Assembly (NCBI GenBank): GCA_026936335.1
Contig: JAPMXV010000054.1
Span: 368,962-432,961, forward strand
DNA: 64,000 nucleotides
Reading direction: 5' to 3'
Source of the DNA: Mantamonas sphyraenae
Taxonomy: Eukaryota > CRuMs > Mantamonadidae
Position 1 is the stretch's first letter. Every line of letters starts with the position of its first letter. The position numbers and the translations under genes are program-made. The notes below the pieces were generated by a model that was not told where the DNA came from, did not search any database, and saw only the letters and a list, made by a program, of their open reading frames with translations. Shown here piece after piece: positions 23,590-33,531 of this stretch.

Positions 23590-25980
23590 ATGGGGAAGCC
23601 AATGGAAAGGGAATCACAAACGGCGGTTCTTGTTCAACTTGCTCGTCCGGTGCAGGGCTTGCTCTTTCAGTACAGTGCTCACTCGACGTTTGCTCTTTCC
23701 TCCCTCTCTGTGACCGAGTATGAGCTGGAGGCCCTACCTCCCTCCAGCATCAGTGTGTACAGCGTCTCTGGAGGCAGCTCCGGCTCCTCTGCTTCTTCCT
23801 CCTCTGCCTCGACACATATCCCTCTGGAAGCACAGGAGATGATTTCTTCGGTTGTAAGGTGTTCACGCTGGTGTCATCTGGACCGTGTGGGGCCCCTTAC
23901 GGTCATCTTGGCAGAGAAAGCGACGCTGTTGGACGGGTCACAACGGACGCAACACCAAGTCGTGCTGACTCCTTCGCAGCTTCAGCAAGCCGTTCGAATG
24001 CGCTTGTTTTCATCTGTGACCGATTTGGCAGCTCTTTCCATATGTACAGCGTTCCTGGGCGTCGAACCGCCGCGTGTGGTGCCGCAGCTGCCCAGCCTCC
24101 CGATAGCAACTGAGGTGCCATCATCCCGCACGAAAGGGGGCCGGCACGAATCACACCGCGTGGCGTCTACAGCTGCTCTGATGCCAGCAGTCGAATGGGA
24201 CTTGAACGAGCACCAGGTTCACATGGGAGTGTACGAAACGCTGCTTGTTTGCTTACCCGCTGCCGCAAGCGACAAAGAAGAATCCGCACTGGCCAGTATG
24301 GCCACCCAGCTGGGCATCTCGAAGCGCAAGCGCTCAGAACTGGCCTCGGTGCTTCAGGATGTGCCGGCAGAAACGATAGGCGACGACTTTGCGTGGCGTG
24401 CAAGGGCGCTGCGCTGCCGTGCTTCCACATTGCACACCGAAGCGACTTGGACGCGGCGTCAGCTCGCTTTCTTGGGCGTGCGTGTCGACGATGAGGACCA
24501 AGAGGATGAAAACGCGCAGCAGGCTGTACAGGCGGGTCGAGAAATCGAGGCGGGTGTTGAGGCTGGCCAATGCGTCGATGAGGGCACGGTAGATGTGTAC
24601 ACAAAGGCCATGGTTGCAGTGCAACATCGGCACGTGTTTCCTTTGAACGTTGTGTCGTACCATATCCTGGTGGGCACGTGCTTCGACAGCGAGAGCGGAC
24701 AGATGACGTCTGCACACAGGGAGATCCTGCGGCTATTGGATGCGCACGTGCGCGGCCCGCTCGAGGTAGATCCTGTGACCCACGGCGCCAGTTATGCTCT
24801 GCATTTGTTCCGAGCGTTTGCGTTGACAGGCGAGGTGGAACATCTGGAACATCTGCAGTCAGATCGGCCCCACTACCCGGGGCTGGGACCCATTGTACGC
24901 CATGCGTCGGCAAACGCCGATGGATTCGCGGGGTTGGTTGTGTCCACGTGCAAGGCGGAGGTGGAGCAGTATTTGGAGTCATACCACTCGTGGTGGGACG
25001 CAGATCGGCTTGGTACTGTGCTGGACCTTCATCACGCTCTGGGAGGCGACGCTACTGACCTGGGTGATGTGTTGCAGCGTGCTGTGGCCACGCACTTTGA
25101 CAATGTCACTGCAGGGCTTCCACGTCCGTTGACAATGGCGGACGTGGACGGTTTGTGCCACACTGTGATTGGGCTGTTGGATGAGGAAGAGGCCATGGTG
25201 TCCCCCATGAGCGAGTGGCACCCGGATCCAATGGATATCGTACGGCGGATGTACGGCACAGAAATGCACAAGGAGCTGTTGGCATGCTTTCGTGCGCAAA
25301 CGGTTCTGGATCGCGACAGCGTGGCTGCTTTGGACGGATTGCAGGTGCTCTCCCGTGCAGTGGGCTCGCTCGATGTTCAAGCACTGTACGAGCCGTTGAT
25401 TCGGGCATGGGCGGATGAGCAGATCACAGCCTTTCGCGGGTATGTGCATCAGGCTGTGGAGATGGATACATTTGAACCCGATGGCAAAGCCAATGTTGCC
25501 CACAGCACGTCCATTTACGACATGATGGTGATGGCCCGCCAAGTACTCGACTTTGCGCTGGAGGTGCCGGCCGACCGGGTTCTGGAACGGGCGGCGGCTA
25601 TTGTGCGGGCGTCGTTGGGCGAGTATGCCGCGGTTACACATCACACGGCGCAGACGTGGCACGCAACGCTCGCCCCAGCGCATGGGGAACAGGATGGACG
25701 GTGGAAGAAGCTGTGGAACAAGAGGAAGCGGCGCGGGAAGGATGCGGTCGAGGAAGTCAGCCAGAACGCAGACGAAGAACTGCTTCACAGGCGGTTGAGG
25801 ACACTGGACGCCAACTGGCAGTTTGCACTGGCAAAAGCCAAGGACATGGAGCAGTCTGTGCACGAATGCCTGGACACACGCTCAGAAATGCGGCTTGGAG
25901 ACTCGACGCGTGTGCGTGCGCTGTGGGATGTGAGTATGTGGGATGTGTGGCCGGATTCGATGGACAAACATGAAGAGTGA
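23590..25980 (+). CDS. MUN/DUF810-like protein (MHD region), 796 residues
   Basis: Open frame of 796 residues from ATG 23590 to TGA 25980, with no obvious introns. The N terminus is unrecognised, with a Ser/Gly-rich stretch (SSGSSASSSSAS). The C-terminal half looks like the helical MHD/MUN region of Munc13 and plant DUF810 (PATROL1-like) proteins: YEPLIRAWADEQITAFRGYV, then EPDGKANVAHSTSIYDMM, then ARQVLDFALEVPADRV. Such proteins prime SNARE-dependent exocytosis, and an NPSN SNARE lies 3 kb away. The match rests on pattern only and is moderate. It directly follows the IQ-repeat gene, 15 bp after its stop, and converges on the glycosyltransferase gene 27 bp downstream. A single IQ-MUN polypeptide through a missed intron or sequencing error is possible. 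Confidence 0.55.
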   Translation: MGKPMERESQTAVLVQLARPVQGLLFQYSAHSTFALSSLSVTEYELEALPPSSISVYSVSGGSSGSSASSSSASTHIPLEAQEMISSVVRCSRWCHLDRVGPLTVILAEKATLLDGSQRTQHQVVLTPSQLQQAVRMRLFSSVTDLAALSICTAFLGVEPPRVVPQLPSLPIATEVPSSRTKGGRHESHRVASTAALMPAVEWDLNEHQVHMGVYETLLVCLPAAASDKEESALASMATQLGISKRKRSELASVLQDVPAETIGDDFAWRARALRCRASTLHTEATWTRRQLAFLGVRVDDEDQEDENAQQAVQAGREIEAGVEAGQCVDEGTVDVYTKAMVAVQHRHVFPLNVVSYHILVGTCFDSESGQMTSAHREILRLLDAHVRGPLEVDPVTHGASYALHLFRAFALTGEVEHLEHLQSDRPHYPGLGPIVRHASANADGFAGLVVSTCKAEVEQYLESYHSWWDADRLGTVLDLHHALGGDATDLGDVLQRAVATHFDNVTAGLPRPLTMADVDGLCHTVIGLLDEEEAMVSPMSEWHPDPMDIVRRMYGTEMHKELLACFRAQTVLDRDSVAALDGLQVLSRAVGSLDVQALYEPLIRAWADEQITAFRGYVHQAVEMDTFEPDGKANVAHSTSIYDMMVMARQVLDFALEVPADRVLERAAAIVRASLGEYAAVTHHTAQTWHATLAPAHGEQDGRWKKLWNKRKRRGKDAVEEVSQNADEELLHRRLRTLDANWQFALAKAKDMEQSVHECLDTRSEMRLGDSTRVRALWDVSMWDVWPDSMDKHEE

Positions 25981-26007
25981 AGCGTTTATGTGCGGTTTTG
26001 CATTGGC

Positions 26008-27767
26008 TCAGAGGCCAGTGTTGCGTGTTTGGCCGACATTGTCTGGCGTGTCGAGATCCTTGAGGAGCTCGTGGCAATCGAGGCCATCTTTGCACTTGAG
26101 GGATTCGTAGAGACTCTGACCGGTTGCGCGGAGGGCTTCGCGGGACTCGATGCGCTCGTTGAAGAGATTGAGGATGGGGAGGGATTGTGCAGCAGGCGCA
26201 GGACGCTGCTCGTTGTAGAAGCGTGCGAGATAGTTTCGAGGCGCCAGTGGGACAGTGTATCTGTCCTTTGGGTGTTCAGTGTCGTTTTCCTTGATATGAG
26301 TGCCCACCTCCATGTGGTTGGTGCTGAAGGACGTCTCGTTGGGAAAGTTGGGGTAGAGCATGTACCAGCCCCGCAGGTACATGATCTCGATGAGGTGTTT
26401 GACCCACGATTCGGTCCATCCGTTGCACTGGCAATTCTCGATGAACACGTCTGTGATCTTGCTGCGCCGCCACATGAACTTGCGGAACATGCGCCAGTGT
26501 TCGGGAAAGTAGACGGCGCCCCAGGAGCAGGGCATCTGGAGGAGGTAGGGCACGGGGCCCATGTCTGCAAACTCCTTGTATGGGTGATACACAAACTTGG
26601 GGTACAGCGTCTCCACCTCTCTGCGAGCGGGGAGGCGGAATTGCGTGTGTGAGGAGGTGTGTGTCAAAAGGACAAAGTCTCACACACAAGGTTTCCTACC
26701 TGGGCGTGTACAAGCTGATGCCTGTGGAGTGTGAGAGCAAACGCAGTACAGTGCGTGCATGTGGCATGGGGAGGTGGCAAGCGTATGGGGTGGGGGGGGC
26801 AATGCGTGAGCGTTCAAAGACAGGAAGGTACGACGCTGGCCAACCGTTTCGGCCCTCAAACAACCGCCGGCGCCCTCTTCGGGCAATGACCGCTTGCACA
26901 CTTACCAATGATGTTTGGATCGCGGTTTGCTTTGCTTCCGTAGCGATAGGTATTGATTGTCCACAACACCCAGTGGTACCTGGAAGGGCGAAGTGGGTGA
27001 GAAGCACGGCGCGCGTGTGAGTGTGGGAGTGACCTGATGACGATCCGGCCGTGGGAGGCAACACAACGGGCCGTACCAGTCTGGAGCCACTTCAATGTCA
27101 TCCTCTGCAAACATGACATAGTCGTCATCGTGGGCAGGATACCTGTGAGTCATGTGATAGACATGAGCAGTGGCCTGTGTGTGAGCACAATGGGGCTGCA
27201 AGAACGAGTGGCTGGACCCCGAGGCCCCAGCTGTCAAGAAAACCCACCAGCTCTCTAGGATGGAGATCTCCAGGCCGCCCTTGCGGTGTCGCAGGCGCAC
27301 AGCCTTTTGACCGTGAGGCCATTGAAAGGCGTCGACAAAGTCCACCGTCTCCTTTGTGGCTCCGCTCTCGACGTGGAAGTGCAGATTGACGCGGTTGCCC
27401 ATGTAGTCCGCCTCCAACAGCGACTGGCAAAGCCGCGCCAGCGACTTGTGCCTGTTGTATGTCACCACGTTGATGGTCATGGAAAAGTTGGAGGGCACAT
27501 GAGTGAACTGCATGGGGTGTTGGGTGTGTTTGTGTGTGGTTTTGGTGCTTGTCAGTGGATCTGCGGTTCGCAAGCAGCGCATGCCCGGTTGCCGAGTCTT
27601 ACCTGTGACGCCTGTCCGACACTCCTCGAGTGTGTCCATTCATCATTGATGCGAGTTTGCAGTGCAAAGAAGCCCATTGCAGCAACCACGGCCAACAGGA
27701 GCACCAGCAGCTTGCTCTCGGACGACAAACCGCGTGGACCGGGGCGTCCGTCGGGTTTTCGAATCAT
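26008..27767 (-). CDS. Type II membrane glycosyltransferase (plant/oomycete-like GT-A family)
   Basis: Six exons: 27603-27767, 27248-27507, 27077-27142, 26906-26979, 26700-26721 and 26008-26620, giving 399 residues. Exon 5 is a 22-nt microexon encoding GISLYTPR at the junctions. A short basic tail (IRKPDGRPGPRG) precedes a signal anchor at about 20-40 (LLVLLLAVVAAMGFFAL), so the enzyme should face the Golgi lumen. The catalytic region starts with MTINVVTYNRHKSLARL, and a DxD-like acidic motif sits in MFAEDDIEVAPDWYHW near residue 155. LQMPCSWGAVYFPEHW, GWTESWVKHLIEIMYLRG and NFPNETSFSTNHMEVG match a conserved family of unknown function in plants and several protists. The substrate is unknown. 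All six junction phases agree, and each splice restores family sequence. Confidence 0.85.
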
Positions 27768-27842
27768 CGGCTTTGGCCACCCTGCGCAAGTTTGCTGTCA
27801 CGTCAATCATTGCATTTCATTGCACTGGTGGTCTCTCTCACA

Positions 27843-30800
27843 CTACATTTCGTCCACACCGACAATGCACAGGTGGCCCTGAAGCAAATCCAGCCCCTCG
27901 GGGAGACCCTGGACAAGGTTGTCTTCCAGATCGACAAACATCCGGCGGCCATTGAGTGGCATCTGTGCAAGCAGATCCACAGACCCAGCGGCTGCCTTTT
28001 GCTCCTCTTCTTCGTCAATAAATGCGGCAGTTTGGCGTCGTTTGCGTAGAGCTGCCTCTTGGACGGCCTGCATCTCGCGCAAGACTTGCAGCTTGTCCTG
28101 GTCCACGAGGATATCCTTGGCCAGATCGACCAGCGCTTCTGCGCCACGCTCGCTGATGCGGTTGTGGCCCAGATGCAGCTCCTGAATGGTCGGATGTCCT
28201 TGGAGGGCGACCGCAAGTTGAGCGCAGCCCGTGCTGCGGATTTCCTGGCGCTCCAGAAAGAGACGCTGCAACGAGACGTTGTTGGCCAGACCCATGGCAA
28301 AGGCACTGGTGCCTCGGTTGGCAAGTCGCTCTCCGCGGGAGCCCAGGGGACCGTTGAGGCGTAGTTCGACGAGGGAAGTGCACTTGGCCACGGCCACCGC
28401 CAAGGCCTCGCCACACTCCTGGTTGAGCTCATTTCCTCCCAAGTCCAAGGTGTGCATGTGTGCCGCATGGCAAAGCATGGCTGCAAACTCACGGGTGCCC
28501 TCCGCCTCCAGTTCGTTGTCGCTTACGTCCAGTTCCCGCACGTTGCCGTTGTGCTGGATGCCGCGTGCAATGTGTGTGGCACCTGCACCGGACATGGCCA
28601 CGCTGGCAAGTTTCAGCATTTGCAGGGTGCTGTTTTCGCCCAGGCCTTTGCTGATTGCGTGACAGCCGATGGCACCCAGAGGATTGCGAGCAAGCTCCAG
28701 GCGTTCGAGCACGCTGTTGCTTTCCAGCATGTCCTCCAAGGCATCTGCCGTCTCCTCTGCCACTCCGCTGACTGGATCGATGTTTGCATTGAGTGCAAGC
28801 CAGAGCACAGACTTGTTCCTGCACATGGCTTGCAACAACGCCTGCATGCCCTCGTTGTCGAGAGCACACCCGCTCATGTCCAGATACCGCAGTTGGCAAT
28901 GACGTCGAGAAAGTACGTTGGCCATGGCAACTGCACCTGCTTCGCCCACTGTGTTGCGCGACAGGTCCAGAGTTTGCAGAACACACATCTCGGGGCTGTC
29001 CAGCAAGCGTTGGGCCATCAACGTCGCACAGCCGTCCAGTAGCTCGTTGTGACGCAGCACGATCGTTGCTCCTTCTCTTCCTGCCACAGAAGTGCTTTCT
29101 TGGGCCTTTGTGTCCTGGTTGCTGCTGTTGTTGGTGGACGCTGTGGCTGTGGTGGTGGACGCCTTGTCCTTTCCTCGTCGGGCGTGACGCTTGCTTTCTC
29201 GTCGCCTGGGTGACATGGTTTCAGAGCCACTGCTTGACTTTGTGCTGCTGCTACTGCTTGAGGTCTTGTCAAAGCGCGAGAAGTAGTCGTCGTCGTCGTG
29301 GTTGTGCTTTTGTTTTGCGCCGCGTGCACTGCTTGCATCGGTCCATTGCAGGTCGTCGTGGGGAGCATGGGTCCGGTGATGCTCGTAGTGGCGACGCACT
29401 TCGTCTTCCAGGACGGTGTTGACGTTGCGACCCGAAACAAAGCCCTTGTGGTGTTGAATGCGACCCCGACGTGTGCCGTGCTGCGTCCGGTACAGAGAAC
29501 TCTGGGCCTGGTGCATGGTGTCGTCTGCGTTGCGCACAGAAGCAACCATGGCAAAGTTGTTGGCCATGCGCACGCGCTCAAGCTGTTCGGCTTCCATCTC
29601 CGCCGCGGCCCGTTCGATTTCTTCGCGTTCTGACAGGGCTGCCGGACGTTCTTTGTGGTGCACCATGTCCCGCACACGCACGTAGCCACCCTTGGAATCG
29701 ACCACGTTGCCTTCGAGGTGACCCACGCGGTTTGCACTGCCTTGCACGCGTGCCAGCCTATGTGCAGGCACCTTGCGCAACAGGAAGCGCGGGATCTCAT
29801 CCATGGAGCGTTGCTTGCGCTGTTCCTCAATGTCTCTGCGTCGAGATTCGTCGCGTGAGCTTCCCAGGCGCTGCGACAGCTGAGTAGCAACCGATGCAGC
29901 CGTCATGGGCCGTGTGCCGTCGCTGGGTGTGTCGTTCTCGATGGCATCGCCGTCGTTTTGTTGGGCCTGGTCGTTTGCTTCCAGTTCCTGCTCCTTGAGC
30001 ATGGCTTCACGCAGCTCGAGGATGGTACGCCTGTGCTTTGCGCCAAGATCCATGCGCAGCGCCTTTTCTACGCTGGCAAACGCTTCCTCTGACACGACAG
30101 GCTCGAGGACAGGGCCGCCACGATCGACGATTTGGTTGCGCAGGCGCTTGGCATCGCGCTTGCGCTGCTCGCGGTCGTTGAACTGGTAGTCCTCAATGGT
30201 GCGCACCTTGAACGACTTGGCCACCGGCCGGAGTTTAGTGCTGCGGTCTGCCGCTTTGGACGATGGACGGCGAGCAGAAGCGGAGGTAGAGCTGCTTCGT
30301 GTGTCCGAGGCGGTGGAGGCAGCAGCGGCCGCGGTGGACGTGGACGTGACGTAGGCCATCTGCTCCCGGATTTGAAACAATTCGTCGACGGGTGTTTGCT
30401 GGGTGAGCTGAGCGGAGCGAAGGTGGTGGGAAGGGGCTAGGGCGGGCCGCTCGACAATGGAAAGCTCGGCGACGGTTTTGCTCATGGATCGGAGGGAGTT
30501 GACGCTGGCCACAGACAAGGAGCTCTTGTCCAACATGCGCTTGCGCCGCTTGTCCATAGTCTCGCGGAGGCGTTGGATGTGGTTGGTGGGAGTCTTGCGA
30601 ACGTGGATGGTGCCGGCAGGGTTGTATGGATCGAGAATTTGTACGCGCTTGCGCTCCTGCGCAGCAGGCACTTGGCTGGCTTCTGTGTGCGTGTTCTCCT
30701 CGTTGTCATTGAGGTCTGACGCGGCGGCGCCGCCGTTGCTATCGAGGAGGAGCACGCCGGCCTGCTTGCGCCGCTTGTTGTATGCGTCTAAGACGGCGTA

Positions 30801-32200
30801 AGACTTGATGAGCGCTGTACAAAGGTGTTCGCAGCCTTGGACTGTCAAGCCGGTGTTGTGCAGGTCGAGGTGACGAATCTGAGTGCGGAGACCAGCGGCA
30901 ATAAGGCCGGCAGCCACGGCCTCGCCGCCCTCCTCGTCCACTTGGGCGCCGGTGAGGTCGAGAAAGTGGAGGTTTGTGAGATGAGAGCAAAGGGAGAAGA
31001 GATCTGTGGCCGAGAGGGGTGTGGAGGGGGAGAGTTGGACACGGCGGACGACGGGCGCGAGCATCTTGATGGTGCGTCCCAGGGCGACGTCGTCGTCTTG
31101 GTCGTGGACAGTTGTGTTGAGGGTGCGTGTGAGATGCCACTCGATGCAGACGAGGCGGATGAGGCGGTCAGAGGCCGGGGAGACGGTACGGTCCAACAAG
31201 GATTTGGGGGAGGTGTCGATGATGTTGCGTGCCTCAAGGGCATAAACGGGAGGCACGTTGAGGGAAGAGAGGTAATGGAGACGGTTGTGTGCCTTGTGGA
31301 GAGCCCAGTGCCAAGTGTCAAGGTGCTGGGCGGCGTAAAGACGGCGCCAGCCAGCGGAGCAACTGACGTCCTTGTGCTCGATGCGCAACAGGTGTTCGGC
31401 GCGACAGAGATGATCCACATTGTCCAGCTGGGCGACGATCCTGAGGATGAGCTCGTTGGGCACGTCACCAAAGGCCGGAAGGGCTGTGTGCAGGGCGCAG
31501 GGCGCAGGGAGCGAGCAAACGGGGGACACGAGTCAGCTTTGGGCGGCCTGTGTTGCTGGAAGCGGGTATTTGAACGGATGAGGGACAGGGACAGGGGCAT
31601 GGACGGGGAGTACGTACAGTCAAAGTATTCGCAAATGGTGGCTATGCACAGGTCGACGAGGCCGGGGAGCTCGAGGTAGGCGGCGGCCATGAGGAGCTCA
31701 ACGGCAAGTTCCGGGTTGGGCTGAAAGGAGACGGAGGAGGTGAGGCGAGTGGTGCGTAGGGATTCAAGCTCGTGTGCAAGCTCGTCGAGCTTGATCTGGG
31801 CACGTCGGAAGAGGGTGCCACGGTCACTAAGGAGCTGGAGGCGGCGGACCTCGTCGTGTTGCAGCTGGTGGAGGTTTTGCACACGGTTGAGGTCTGCCTG
31901 GAGGGATTTCTTTTCGTCCTTGAGGCGCTGGACGTCGTTGAGATAGGCGGTGACCTGTTTGAGGATGTCTCCGTCGATGGAGGGGAAGTAGATCTTGCGC
32001 TCAACGGCCTCACGGAAGTAGAAACGCTGGGAGCCGAGAATCTGCGTTCCTGCAAGCATGGACTGGACGACGGAAGAGAGGGAGGCGGCCTCGATGGAGA
32101 CCTGTTCCATAGTTTCATCGTTGGCGACCATGAGGACCTGGTCGGAAGCAGATGGGACGATCTGCACCTTGACCTGGTCGCCGGGGTCCTCGGGCTCCAT
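27843..32200 (-). CDS. BTB/Skp1-like, F-box and leucine-rich repeat protein, 1407 residues
   Basis: Two exons: 31618-32200 and 27843-31483. The N-terminal 190 residues look like a BTB/Skp1-elongin fold (FYFREAVERKIYFPSIDGDI, then PELAVELLMAAAYLELPGL), interrupted by a coiled coil (LKDEKKSLQADLNRVQ). The splice leads to an F-box-like stretch (DVPNELILRIVAQLDNVDHL) at about 200-245. Ribonuclease-inhibitor-type LRRs appear near 290-360 and again in a long array at about 960-1330 (LRELDVSDNELEAEGTREFA, LQRLFLERQEIRSTG, IQELHLGHNRISERGAEAL). The middle is Ser/Arg/Lys-rich and probably disordered. F-box/LRR proteins choose substrates for cullin-1 ubiquitin ligases, and BTB/Skp1 folds are adaptors, so this may be a self-contained adaptor and receptor; that is inference. 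Confidence 0.8.
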
Positions 32201-32266
32201 GGTGGTGGATTGGTTTGGCAGTGGGAGGGCAAGGGCAGGTGAGGTGAGTGTTTGCTGGGTGAGTGT

Positions 32267-33529
32267 TTACTGAGTGCGTTCAAAGCCATCGCCGATGTAG
32301 GAGCGGCTGTAACGGTCGCCAAGGGAGGTGAGGATCTCGTAGCCGATTGTGCCAGAGGCGTCGGCAAGATCGTCGACGGTGGTGTGGGTCCCAATGAGGT
32401 CGATAGGGTCACCTACGGCAATGCCTGGGACATCGGTGACGTCGAGGGTGGTTGTGTCCATGGAAACGCGGCCAATGATGGGCACAGGCTTGTCGCCGAC
32501 GTGGGCAAAGGCCTGAGTGGGCACGGTGCCTGTGCCGATGCTGCGAAGGAAACCATCGGCATAGCCGACGGCGACGGTGGCGACGCGTGTGGGGCGTGTG
32601 GCACGGAAGGAGGCGCTGTAGCCGACAGTCTCGGGAGGCTCGACGGTGCGGAGCTGGATGACTTGTGCGCGGAGGTTGACGACGGGTTTCATGGGGTTTG
32701 GCTGCTCCTTGTTTGGACGGGAACCGTAAATGGAGATGCCTGGGCGAATGGCATCAAACATCCAGTCGTCACCGAGGAAGCAGGAGGATGAATTGGCGAG
32801 CATTGCGGCACGAGAGGGTCTGGGCAGTGCGGCTTGGACGTCTGCAAAGCGCTCCTGCTGTATGCGGTTGAGCGGGTCGTGGGGCACGTCGGCAGAGGCC
32901 ATGTGGGTCATCAGGTAGCGCATTTCAAAGTTGTCGAGACGGTGGAGCTCGCGGCGAAGGATATCAAACTCGGAGGGAGGGAGTCCGAGACGGCTCATTC
33001 CGGTGTCGACATGAACGCTGGCGGGAAGAGGTGTGTTTGCACGAGCACTGTACTCGGCCCAGCGGGAGATCTGGCCGAGGTCGTTGAGGGTGGGCATAAT
33101 GTATAGATGGTGGTAGAGGGCAGGGTCGTCAGATGGAAGGAGGCCGTTCAGAACACCGACCTCGACGTCAGGGTGGGAGTGGGTGGGCAACACGTTCCGC
33201 AGCTGAACGGCTTCGTCGAGATGAGCGACGAAAAAAGTGCGACAGCCTGCGTTGTAAAGAGCTGGGACGACGCGGCCAAGGCCACAGCCGTAGGCATCGG
33301 CCTTGACGACGGCAGTGGCAAAAGCTCCGGCTTTTTGGGCACGATCTCTGAGGAGACGCCAGTTGTCGGTGAGGGCATCGAGGTCTACGGTGAGGTGAGT
33401 GGGGCTGTTCTGGAACCAGGAGTCGTAGTGGTCTGGACGTTCGCCCGAATGGTGAGAGTAGGGGCGTGTGGTGAGGGAGAGTGTGGTGGTGGGACGCGCA
33501 GAGGTGGAGCGGAGCGAGCGAGTAAACAT
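32267..33529 (-). CDS. alr: Alanine racemase, probably mitochondrial
   Basis: Single exon of 420 residues with ATG at 33529. The first 30 residues (MFTRSLRSTSARPTTT and on) are rich in R, S and T with no acidic residue, like a mitochondrial presequence. The fold type III PLP barrel follows: TVDLDALTDNWRLLRD, then VVKADAYGCG with the PLP lysine near residue 75, HVDTGMSRLG, LMTHMASAD, GISIYG, and the C-terminal domain with VGYSASF (catalytic Tyr) and GRVSMDTTTLDVT. Both catalytic residues are present. The enzyme interconverts L- and D-alanine. It is mainly bacterial and patchy in eukaryotes, so bacterial or organellar origin is likely, but codon use looks like the neighbours. Its ATG lies 2 bp after the stop of the ankyrin gene. 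Confidence 0.93.
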   Translation of the reverse strand: MFTRSLRSTSARPTTTLSLTTRPYSHHSGERPDHYDSWFQNSPTHLTVDLDALTDNWRLLRDRAQKAGAFATAVVKADAYGCGLGRVVPALYNAGCRTFFVAHLDEAVQLRNVLPTHSHPDVEVGVLNGLLPSDDPALYHHLYIMPTLNDLGQISRWAEYSARANTPLPASVHVDTGMSRLGLPPSEFDILRRELHRLDNFEMRYLMTHMASADVPHDPLNRIQQERFADVQAALPRPSRAAMLANSSSCFLGDDWMFDAIRPGISIYGSRPNKEQPNPMKPVVNLRAQVIQLRTVEPPETVGYSASFRATRPTRVATVAVGYADGFLRSIGTGTVPTQAFAHVGDKPVPIIGRVSMDTTTLDVTDVPGIAVGDPIDLIGTHTTVDDLADASGTIGYEILTSLGDRYSRSYIGDGFERTQ

Positions 33530-33531
33530 TC

